Source: Dehalococcoidia bacterium
GTDB lineage: Bacteria; Chloroflexota; Dehalococcoidia; GIF9; AB-539-J10
Reading direction: 5' to 3'
Assembly (NCBI GenBank): GCA_030606765.1
Contig: JAUWFX010000081.1
Location: forward strand, 1 to 8,047
Length of the DNA: 8,047 bases
Numbering within the stretch: position 1 is the stretch's first letter; each line of letters opens with the position of its first letter. A program made the position numbers and the translations under genes. Shown one piece after another: positions 1-4,733 of the stretch. The notes below the pieces were generated by a model. That model saw only the letters and a list, made by a program, of their open reading frames with translations. It was not told the origin of the DNA and made no database searches.

Positions 1-633
1 ATCCAAGTGGAGGACTTCGACGAACTACTGGATACCACTTTGGCATTGTCTTGTGTGCCACTCCCTTCGGGGAAAGGGACCGCTATTATTACCAACTCCG
101 GTGGTTTTAGCGTGCTTGAAACCGATTTATGTGTAAAAGCAGGACTGGAAGTCCCTCAATTCACGAAGGAAACGATAGCTGAGTTACGCAAAATGGTTCC
201 ACTAGCGGGAACAAGCATAAATAATCCCCTGGATGCTTGGCCAATATTTTATAACATGTCCGGCACAACAGGAACACTTGCAGATGCTATCAAGACCTTG
301 TCTCATGATAAGAATATTCATTCAATAGTGTTGCACTTTGACGAAGTGCGTTACCTGCGGCATGTGTTGGGAGCAGCAACTGAAAACTTCCTGAAGGAAC
401 TTGTTAAGATTATGGTTCAGGGGTGTAGATATGCTCGAGATGAAATGGGCAAGACCATAATGATTTGCGTTTCACTCGATGCCTATTCGGAAGATGAAGT
501 GGATAGAAGGTATCACTTGCTGGCGAAAAAGGCTTTTGAAGGCGAGCAATTCCCTGTATATCCCGCGCTCGGTGCCTCAATCAAGGCTTTATCCAATTTG
601 TACAGGTATAAGGTCCAGTATCGCAACTCCTAG
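1..633 (+). CDS. Acyl-CoA/acetyl-CoA synthetase (NDP-forming), alpha-type C-terminal part, 5' truncated
   Basis: This is the C-terminal part (210 codons visible) of an NDP-forming acyl-CoA synthetase of the succinyl-CoA synthetase superfamily. The family interconverts acyl-CoA + ADP + Pi and acid + CoA + ATP in the cytoplasm. The frame is open from the first base (I-Q-V-E-D-F-D-E-L), so the GTG at 7 is internal and the gene begins outside the window. The segment GKGTAIITNSGG followed by ETDLCVKAGLEVPQFT and the NNPLDAWP motif matches the second flavodoxin-like, ligase-CoA domain of acetyl-CoA synthetase alpha chains. The end (FPVYPALGASIKALSNLYRY) fits the usual C-terminus of that domain. The CoA-binding domain and the phospho-histidine domain would lie upstream. 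No ATP-grasp domain follows, so this is either a separate alpha subunit or a fusion with ATP-grasp first. It converges on the acyl-CoA dehydrogenase operon, which suggests a shared acyl-CoA pathway. The substrate cannot be told from this fragment. Confidence 0.86.
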   Translation: MQVEDFDELLDTTLALSCVPLPSGKGTAIITNSGGFSVLETDLCVKAGLEVPQFTKETIAELRKMVPLAGTSINNPLDAWPIFYNMSGTTGTLADAIKTLSHDKNIHSIVLHFDEVRYLRHVLGAATENFLKELVKIMVQGCRYARDEMGKTIMICVSLDAYSEDEVDRRYHLLAKKAFEGEQFPVYPALGASIKALSNLYRYKVQYRNS

Positions 634-664
634 ACTCTGTCACCACCGCCAATCGCCCATTTTG

Positions 665-681
665 TCGGATAGAGTATCCGA
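665..681. terminator. Hairpin between convergent genes, possible terminator
   Basis: There is a perfect 7-bp inverted repeat, TCGGATA-gag-TATCCGA, in the gap between the synthetase and the convergent acyl-CoA dehydrogenase operon. It lies 31 bases after the synthetase stop and about 100 bases after the dehydrogenase stop. Neither strand has a clean T-run behind it: the minus strand reads CAAAAT and the plus strand ACCTCAAATTT. A terminator role is therefore a guess from position. A second, AT-only hairpin (AATAAG-cta-CTTATT, 757-771) lies closer to the dehydrogenase stop. Confidence 0.3.
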
Positions 682-784
682 ACCTCAAATTTCATGAGTC
701 GCCAGACAAATGTCAAACGCGGACTAGCAAAACCCAGTTCCCCAAAGACGAGGGCTAATAAGCTACTTATTGTAAGACGTGATT

Positions 785-1918
785 TCAGACCAGTCCAATT
801 TTCTGGGCCACTATCTCCCTGTGGAAGTCAGTGTTGCCAAAAGCAATATGTGCGGCCAAGCTTCTACGGTAATAAAAGGGTATGTCGTGGTCAGCACTGG
901 TAGCGATTGCCCCGTGTAGTCTCACTGCCCACTTGCTAACATCCTTATAGACTTCGTTGACATATGCCTTTGCCATGGAGGCTTCTTTGGCGCAGGGAAG
1001 TCCCTCCGACTCCATCCAGGCTGTCTCATAAATCAGATAACGGCTGGTTTCCATCGCTGTCCACATGTCAGCTATTATATGTTGAAGTGCCTGGAAAGCG
1101 CCTATGGGCCTTTCATATTGAACCCTTTCTTTGGAATACGCCACGGTCATTTCCACACAAGTATCTATAGCACCTAGGGATTCGGCACACTTTGCGATGG
1201 CACCTTTGCGCAACATCATTTCCACGATGGGCCATCCCTCGTCTATCTTGCCAAGTATATTTTTCCTGGGCACAGTGACGTTATTAAAACGCACTTCGCA
1301 TAGCTTATCTGCGGCGGTGGTAGGTATTACCTCGCAACTTATTCCAGGAGTCGTGGAGTCGACAATAAAGAGGGTGATTCCCTTCTCGGGCGCAGTGCCA
1401 TCTTTTGTCCTTGTGACACAGATCATGTGGTTGGCAATATGGGCCATTTCCACGAAGAGCTTTGTACCATTTATTACGAAGTCGTCTCCCTTTGGTGTTG
1501 CCTTAATGGTGATTCCAGAAGCATCGAAGACGCCTTCATCTTCGAGGAGAGCCGTGGTAAGAATTAGTTCACCTTGAGCTATCCTGGGAAGCAATTCCTT
1601 CTTTTGCTCTTCAGTTCCCGCCTCAAGTATGGGGAAGGTGCTAGTTATAGTAGCTATGAATGGTCCAGGAAGCACATTTCTGCCTATCTCCTCCAGGAGG
1701 ACAATAAGGTCCTGGAAGGTATAACCCATACCGCCGTATTCTTCAGGTATGATTAGGCCCATCCAGCCCAGTTCAGCCATCTTCTTCCAGAGTTCGGGGG
1801 AGTACCCTTCCTCACTTTGTTCGAGTTTTCTTACTAGAGTCTTGGGACATTCTGTGGTAAGAAAATCTCGTGCCATTTTCTTCAATATTTCTTGTGTTTC
1901 AGTAAATCTAAGATCCAT
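785..1918 (-). CDS. Acyl-CoA dehydrogenase, small-subunit (PimD/FadE28-like) type, probably non-catalytic partner
   Basis: A full-length 377-residue acyl-CoA dehydrogenase, a flavoprotein family that oxidises acyl-CoA to 2-enoyl-CoA. The three classical parts are visible: an N-terminal helical domain (MDLRFTETQEILKKMARDF, about 1-115), a beta domain with NGTKLFVEMAHIANHMICV (about 120-225), and a C-terminal helical domain with ERPIGAFQALQHIIADM (269-285) and RLHGAIATSADHDIPFYYRR (333-352). At the usual catalytic-glutamate site (EGT in MCAD) it reads AFGNTDFHRE. This resembles the FGDADFHR-type ending of PimD and FadE28-like small subunits. By my alignment there is also no glutamate at the isovaleryl-CoA dehydrogenase position. 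It is therefore probably the non-catalytic half of a heteromer with the upstream gene, 24 bases away. The ATG has a strong Shine-Dalgarno (AAGGAGG, 1923-1929). The substrate is unknown. Confidence 0.92.
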   Translation of the reverse strand: MDLRFTETQEILKKMARDFLTTECPKTLVRKLEQSEEGYSPELWKKMAELGWMGLIIPEEYGGMGYTFQDLIVLLEEIGRNVLPGPFIATITSTFPILEAGTEEQKKELLPRIAQGELILTTALLEDEGVFDASGITIKATPKGDDFVINGTKLFVEMAHIANHMICVTRTKDGTAPEKGITLFIVDSTTPGISCEVIPTTAADKLCEVRFNNVTVPRKNILGKIDEGWPIVEMMLRKGAIAKCAESLGAIDTCVEMTVAYSKERVQYERPIGAFQALQHIIADMWTAMETSRYLIYETAWMESEGLPCAKEASMAKAYVNEVYKDVSKWAVRLHGAIATSADHDIPFYYRRSLAAHIAFGNTDFHREIVAQKIGLV

Positions 1919-1922
1919 GATT

Positions 1923-1929
1923 CCTCCTT
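1923..1929 (-). promoter_or_regulatory. Strong ribosome binding site of the second dehydrogenase gene
   Basis: AAGGAGG ends four bases before the ATG at 1918 on the minus strand, inside the 24-base gap after the first dehydrogenase gene. It fixes the start codon and shows that the second subunit has its own ribosome entry site. Confidence 0.8.
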
Positions 1930-1942
1930 ATCGAAGCTTGGT

Positions 1943-3127
1943 TTATCTCATCCTTGGCAAGCCGAGGCCGTACCAGGCGATGATATTCCTTTGTATCTCG
2001 TTTGTTCCCATGGATACGCTGGTTACGAAATGGTCGTGGAACATCCTCTCCCATAACCCATCTAAAGGAGCCCATCGAGAAGTCTTGACCTGGCCATAGG
2101 GGCCCAAAATGTCCGTAGCCAGAAAAGCAAAACGCTCGCCCAGTTCACTGAAGAAAATTTTACCTGCTGAGGCATCCATCAGGGACATTTCGTTTCTGTT
2201 CTGTAAATCAGCGACACGGTATGCCAGGGTGCGGGCTGCCTCTAATTCGCAGGCTACCTGGGCCAGTCGATTACGGATGAGCGGGTCCCTGGCCAGTGGC
2301 TGACCGTGTCGTTTGGTTTCATTGCAGAATTTCACCAGATCTTCTAGCCCACGGATCATGGTCATGATTATGTCTATACCAGATCTCTCGAAACCAGCCA
2401 GAAGATTTACGACAGCCCAGCCCTCATGTTCCTGGCCGACAATATTTTTGACTGGCACGTGAACATCGTCCAAATAAACCTCACAATAAGGAGCATGGCC
2501 ATCCAGGTAAGGAATTGGCCTTATTGTGATCCCTGGCGTCTTCATATCAAATAGAATAAAGGTTATATTGTGATGTTTTCGAGCAGCCGGGTCTGTCTTG
2601 AATACGCCAAAGCCCCAATCACCTTTGTGAGCGCCTGTGTTCCAGGTTTTCTGACCATTTATAATGTACTCGTCGCCCTTTTTTATTGCTGTTGCGCTCA
2701 GAGAAGCTAGGTCTGAGCCGGCATTGGGCTCGCTCCACAGCTCACACCACATAACCTCTCCCCGGGCAATAGGTGGCAGGAATTCTCTCCTTATTTCTTC
2801 GCTGGCGGCCTGCAACAAGGTTGGGGCAAGCATTTGCACTCCAAAAATATCTACTCCGGGAATGTCATAGTATCCTCTGGCTTCAGCAAAGAGGACGCGG
2901 TCCATCATGTCGCCTTTGCCGCCATATTCGGGTGGCCAGCCAAGCGCAAGCCATCCCCTCTTAGCAAATTCTTTGGCGCAATACAGGTTGTATTCCCAAC
3001 ATTCGTCATATTCATAGATGGTCTCAAATCCCAGAAAGCTTGGCGGTTTCTTTTTTTCCAGTTCTTTGCATACGTCATTAAATTCCTGTTTGCGAACTTT
3101 TTGTTCGTCTGTAAGCGCAAGATCCAT
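1943..3127 (-). CDS. Acyl-CoA dehydrogenase, large-subunit (PimC/FadE-like) type
   Basis: A full-length 394-residue acyl-CoA dehydrogenase and first gene of a two-gene operon with the small subunit. Signature 1 is at 128-139 (CELWSEPNAGSD), and GQKTWNTGAH (158-167) is the flavin/substrate region of the beta domain. The ending SMGTNEIQRNIIAWYGLGLP is the usual C-terminal helix, but the catalytic Glu of the EGTNEIQR motif is replaced by Met. A glutamate is present at residue 247 in GFERSG. That is the region where isovaleryl-CoA dehydrogenase and several mycobacterial FadE heteromers carry their catalytic base, so this is probably the catalytic subunit. Pairing of two unequal dehydrogenase genes resembles pimC/pimD and the steroid side-chain FadE pairs. 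The substrate may be a branched, dicarboxyl or bulky acyl-CoA, which is inference. The ATG at 3127 is preceded by a near-perfect Shine-Dalgarno (AAAGGAGGT, 3132-3140) and a strong promoter. Confidence 0.93.
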   Translation of the reverse strand: MDLALTDEQKVRKQEFNDVCKELEKKKPPSFLGFETIYEYDECWEYNLYCAKEFAKRGWLALGWPPEYGGKGDMMDRVLFAEARGYYDIPGVDIFGVQMLAPTLLQAASEEIRREFLPPIARGEVMWCELWSEPNAGSDLASLSATAIKKGDEYIINGQKTWNTGAHKGDWGFGVFKTDPAARKHHNITFILFDMKTPGITIRPIPYLDGHAPYCEVYLDDVHVPVKNIVGQEHEGWAVVNLLAGFERSGIDIIMTMIRGLEDLVKFCNETKRHGQPLARDPLIRNRLAQVACELEAARTLAYRVADLQNRNEMSLMDASAGKIFFSELGERFAFLATDILGPYGQVKTSRWAPLDGLWERMFHDHFVTSVSMGTNEIQRNIIAWYGLGLPRMR

Positions 3128-3131
3128 ATAT

Positions 3132-3140
3132 ACCTCCTTT
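3132..3140 (-). promoter_or_regulatory. Strong ribosome binding site of the first dehydrogenase gene
   Basis: AAAGGAGGT on the minus strand ends four bases before the ATG at 3127. It is close to a full complement of the 16S rRNA 3' end, predicts high translation and settles the start codon. Confidence 0.85.
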
Positions 3141-3183
3141 GAGTTTGAAAATATTATGACAATGCTGCTCGGTTTTGCGCCTT

Positions 3184-3212
3184 ATTTTAGATTGTATTGA
3201 AAAAATTGTCAA
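3184..3212 (-). promoter_or_regulatory. Sigma-70-type promoter of the acyl-CoA dehydrogenase operon
   Basis: On the minus strand a perfect -35 TTGACA (3207-3212) is followed, after exactly 17 bases, by a 5/6 -10 TAAAAT (3184-3189). Transcription should start near 3177, giving a leader of about 50 bases before the ATG at 3127. This is one of the two best promoter matches in the window and suggests strong, housekeeping-sigma expression. No operator palindrome stands out next to it. Confidence 0.72.
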
Positions 3213-3469
3213 AAGTTTGTTGTGGTATGAACCCCGGAGCAAAAAAATTTAAAAGGAAAGAGGTTCTACCACCAGGGCCAGGGGCCAAAAAATGGCATCA
3301 CAACCCTGCTGTGACTTATAAAGATTACATTGGCTGATGGCAGAAACTGCTCTCAGGGATTAAAAATCCCTTTCGCGAGGAATTACCAGTCTACCCGAAA
3401 AGCGTGACCAATGCCGTGCGCATAATTTGGAATTAACGAACCCGGGAAATTGGCTGTTGCCAATCCTAA
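3213..3469. other. Rest of the 342-nt gap between khpA and the dehydrogenase operon; no gene seen
   Basis: Nothing coding was recognised on either strand. The stretch holds a 7-bp hairpin (AGGGATT-aaa-AATCCCT, 3355-3371) and the small hairpin near khpA listed separately. Neither has a convincing T-run. rimM or trmD, which often follow khpA in bacteria, are not here. Confidence 0.5.
3449..3464 (-). terminator. Weak hairpin just after khpA, possible terminator
   Basis: The inverted repeat ATTGGC-4 nt-GCCAAT lies 6 bases downstream of the khpA stop on the minus strand and is followed by TTTCCC. The stem is only six pairs and the T-run is short, so the call depends mainly on position at the end of the rpsP-khpA transcript. 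Confidence 0.3.
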
Positions 3470-3697
3470 TTACACTATTTCCAGTCTGACTCGGGTATCC
3501 TCTTTAGCTGCTTTTACTCGAAGTAGTGTTCGTAATGCTTGAGCTACACGACCTTGCCTGCCGATAACCCTTCCCTTGTCATCGTCAGCGACCTCTAATT
3601 TAAATAGCAAGCCTTCATCACTATTTTCCTCGGTGATCTTTACCGCATCAGGTTCTGCCACAATGGCTTTAATAATGTATTCCAGCAGGTCTTTCAT
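3470..3697 (-). CDS. khpA: KH-domain RNA-binding protein KhpA
   Basis: A 75-residue single-KH-domain protein of the KhpA (YlqC/UPF0109) family. Members are small cytoplasmic RNA chaperones, often partnered with KhpB/Jag, that affect cell size and RNA stability in Gram-positive bacteria. The RNA-binding GxxG loop is at 46-49 within [19 protein letters not shown]. The N-terminus ([19 protein letters not shown]) and full length match the family. It overlaps rpsP by four bases (ATGA), with a Shine-Dalgarno AAGGAGG (3702-3708) lying inside the last rpsP codons, so the two are co-transcribed and probably translationally coupled. The order rpsP-khpA is conserved in many bacteria. The usual next genes rimM and trmD are absent here. 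Confidence 0.93.
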   Translation of the reverse strand: MKDLLEYIIKAIVAEPDAVKITEENSDEGLLFKLEVADDDKGRVIGRQGRVAQALRTLLRVKAAKEDTRVRLEIV

Positions 3698-3984
3698 TTC
3701 GCCTCCTTAGCAGTTAGTTTTTGGCCTGAGGTCGGCTTAACTTTATCCATGATGCCTAGTTTGCCGAGCAAGCTGCGTACCGTATCTGTAGGCTGAGCTC
3801 CATAGCTAAGCCACTTTAAAGCTTTTTCTCCATCGATGCTGACAGTTGCGGGGTCGGTCAAAGGATTGTAATGCCCGATAATCTCGATGAATTTACCATC
3901 CCGAGGAGAGCGACTATCGGCTACTACCACTCGGTAGAATGGTCTGTTTCTCCTTCCCATACGGCGTAATCTGATTTTAACCAT
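3694..3984 (-). CDS. rpsP: 30S ribosomal protein S16
   Basis: A 96-residue S16, a bacterial/organellar small-subunit protein that helps 30S assembly. The start [20 protein letters not shown] and the motifs [19 protein letters not shown] and [13 protein letters not shown] are diagnostic. The length is normal, with a short lysine-rich tail. Starting at the ATG at 3984 gives the canonical MVKIRL N-terminus. No Shine-Dalgarno precedes this ATG: the upstream bases read CACTTTATTAA. A strong promoter ends only 11 bases before it, which predicts a nearly leaderless mRNA. ffh, a frequent upstream neighbour, is replaced by a decayed insertion sequence. khpA follows with an ATGA overlap. Confidence 0.97.
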   Translation of the reverse strand: MVKIRLRRMGRRNRPFYRVVVADSRSPRDGKFIEIIGHYNPLTDPATVSIDGEKALKWLSYGAQPTDTVRSLLGKLGIMDKVKPTSGQKLTAKEAK

Positions 3985-3995
3985 TTAATAAAGTG

Positions 3996-4024
3996 ATTAT
4001 CTCTTAAGTGCCGATGTTTGTCAA
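3996..4024 (-). promoter_or_regulatory. Promoter of rpsP-khpA, with its -35 at the end of an IS remnant
   Basis: On the minus strand TTGACA (4019-4024) is followed, after exactly 17 bases, by GATAAT (3996-4001). The predicted start is near 3989, leaving about five bases before the rpsP ATG. The -35 hexamer coincides with the inferred outer tip of the insertion-sequence terminal repeat, while the -10 lies in the flanking DNA. This suggests a hybrid promoter made by the insertion. The hexamers and spacing are seen directly. The start point and IS boundary are inferred. Confidence 0.7.
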
Positions 4025-4038
4025 TAGCTTGTCCTCGT

Positions 4039-4375
4039 TCAGTACCTTAGTGACACATCACCTCCTTTTTTTATTTTGCGAGTAGCAATCAAGGCACTCC
4101 TGAGGGTGAGGTAGCCCAAAGATTGGTGAGGTTGACAGGACATCCCACCTTGAGATAACGTCCCGGGCACTAAACTGCTTGAATCCCGATTTCATCGGGA
4201 TTCAAGGCAAAGGCTGGATATCCACCTTTCGCTTCCAGCATTAGAACGTTTGAGGGGAGATGCCAAAATAACGGCAGGTGAGGCGGGCGCTTTGCTTATG
4301 CGATTTGTAGTAATCGAACCATTTAAGTCTTTGCCTGGCCTTCTTTGATGGCACCGGGATACTTGCCAGGCCCAT
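4039..4375 (-). pseudogene. Transposase remnant (integrase-core family), two internal deletions plus stop codons
   Basis: Three colinear fragments of a DDE/integrase-core transposase read on the minus strand. From the ATG at 4375 to about 4226 is the N-terminal helix-turn-helix: KKARQRLKWFDYYKSHK, then ARLTCRYFGISPQTF, an in-frame TAA (4241-4243) where Tyr is expected, and CWKRK where RWKRK is expected. After a deletion, 4225-4133 encodes VDIQPLP, a TGA, then FKQFSARDVISRWDVL from the catalytic core. After a second deletion and a +1 shift, 4128-4039 encodes HQSLGYLT and a normal terminal stop, the familiar C-terminus of IS3/IS481-type transposases. The segment with the remaining acidic catalytic residues is gone, so it cannot be active. 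The tail overlaps the IS terminal repeat, as is common in such elements. Confidence 0.78.
4178..4206. repeat. Perfect 13-bp palindrome inside the transposase remnant
   Basis: CTTGAATCCCGAT-ttc-ATCGGGATTCAAG forms a 13-bp stem with a 3-base loop. It falls between the QPLP and FKQF codons of the transposase remnant, where roughly 15-18 extra bases seem present compared with the expected protein, so it may be an inserted or duplicated palindrome. The core ATCCCGAT/ATCGGGAT recurs in the REP-like repeat near 7282-7298. Confidence 0.75.
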
Positions 4376-4490
4376 ATCGCGGAATTTCGCTATAAATGTT
4401 CATAGCGCAACCATTACAGGGTCCTTTCACAACTTGCGTGTCACTAATCCAGCTGAACTAGGTCAAAAAACTCACATATTACCGTTGGTA

Positions 4491-4632
4491 AGGCTGTTTA
4501 GAAATGCAGCACGAGGCTTTAGCCTCGTGCTGCACGACCCTGAAGGGTCGTGCAGCAATATTCGTGGGTGAAATCTCGACTTGTCGGGACAAAATACCCG
4601 AAATTGAACGGGAAATCAAAATTAAACAGCCT
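4491..4632. mobile_element. 142-bp MITE-like element with 10-bp inverted ends and nested hairpins
   Basis: Perfect terminal inverted repeats AGGCTGTTTA (4491-4500) and TAAACAGCCT (4623-4632) bound a non-coding 142-bp segment holding two very stable hairpins (4505-4556). It begins 14 bases from the end of the IS remnant. No transposase is encoded and no clear target duplication is seen; both flanks only share GGTA. Ends plus internal structure suggest a miniature mobile element or a structured REP-type repeat. The family is not recognised. Confidence 0.5.
4505..4556. repeat. Two overlapping, mutually exclusive hairpins
   Basis: Hairpin 1 is GCAGCACGAGGC-ttta-GCCTCGTGCTGC (4506-4533), extended by one T-A pair. 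Hairpin 2 is GCTGCACGACCC-tgaa-GGGTCGTGCAGC (4529-4556). Both stems are perfect over 12 bp, and they share the bases 4529-4534, so they cannot both form in full. The three arms carry the same GCAGC/GCTGC unit. Confidence 0.8.
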
Positions 4633-4643
4633 GCTCGGTAAGA

Positions 4644-4670
4644 AGGGGGTGGGGGAACCCCCCACCCCCT
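4644..4670 (-). terminator. Very GC-rich hairpin downstream of the repeat lipoprotein, probable terminator
   Basis: AGGGGGTGGGGG-aac-CCCCCACCCCCT is a perfect 12-bp stem with a 3-base loop. On the minus strand it lies 63 bases after the lipoprotein stop and is followed by TCTTA, only a weak T-rich tail. Stem strength and position favour a terminator for the lipoprotein. Without a T-run it could equally be a repeat or 3' stabiliser. Confidence 0.5.
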
Positions 4671-4691
4671 GTCGCTTACTCAGTGAGCGAC
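4671..4691. repeat. 21-base imperfect palindrome next to the GC-rich hairpin
   Basis: GTCGCT-T-ACT-c-AGT-G-AGCGAC is symmetric around 4681 with one T/G mismatch pair per arm. It abuts the GC-rich hairpin at 4644-4670. It may be part of the same 3' structure of the lipoprotein transcript or a protein-binding palindrome. Function is not evident. Confidence 0.5.
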
Positions 4692-4733
4692 ACTGTCATG
4701 GCGCTTATTGGTCTCCCGCTGACTAATCAGAGT

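Larger units (their letters stand above)
4019..4476 (-). mobile_element. Deleted insertion sequence (IS3/IS481-like) with recognisable terminal inverted repeats
   Basis: A 458-bp remnant of an insertion sequence. The two ends, read inward, both start TGT, reach GTTCAG after the same 18 bases, and continue to an identical TTAGTGACAC. On the plus strand from 4019 this is TGTCAATAGC...GTTCAG...TTAGTGACAC (to 4056). On the minus strand from 4476 it is TGTGAGTTTT...GTTCAG...TTAGTGACAC (to 4438). The outer 24 bases match at 17 positions and the inner ten are perfect. Between the ends lie three fragments of one transposase. No target-site duplication is evident, which fits an old insertion. An intact element should be well over 1 kb, so most of it is lost. 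The family assignment rests on the transposase fragments. Confidence 0.72.

Noticed and set aside
1131..1577. 148-codon plus-strand frame inside the dehydrogenase region
   Set aside because: Antisense shadow of a clear acyl-CoA dehydrogenase, with no domain and no ribosome site.
4039..4072. Perfect Shine-Dalgarno (AAAGGAGGTGAT, minus strand) with tiny downstream frames, looking like a leader peptide upstream of rpsP
   Set aside because: It is explained by the C-terminal codons of the transposase remnant (K-K-G-G-D-V-S). It also lies upstream of the predicted rpsP promoter, so it would not be in the rpsP transcript.
4644..4670. G-rich run as a G-quadruplex
   Set aside because: Only two long G-runs exist on one strand. 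The perfect hairpin with the following C-runs is the simpler explanation.
4491..4691. CRISPR array or integron attC-like cluster from repeated hairpins
   Set aside because: There are no regular direct repeats with spacers. The hairpins share arms by inversion, and no cas or integrase gene is present.
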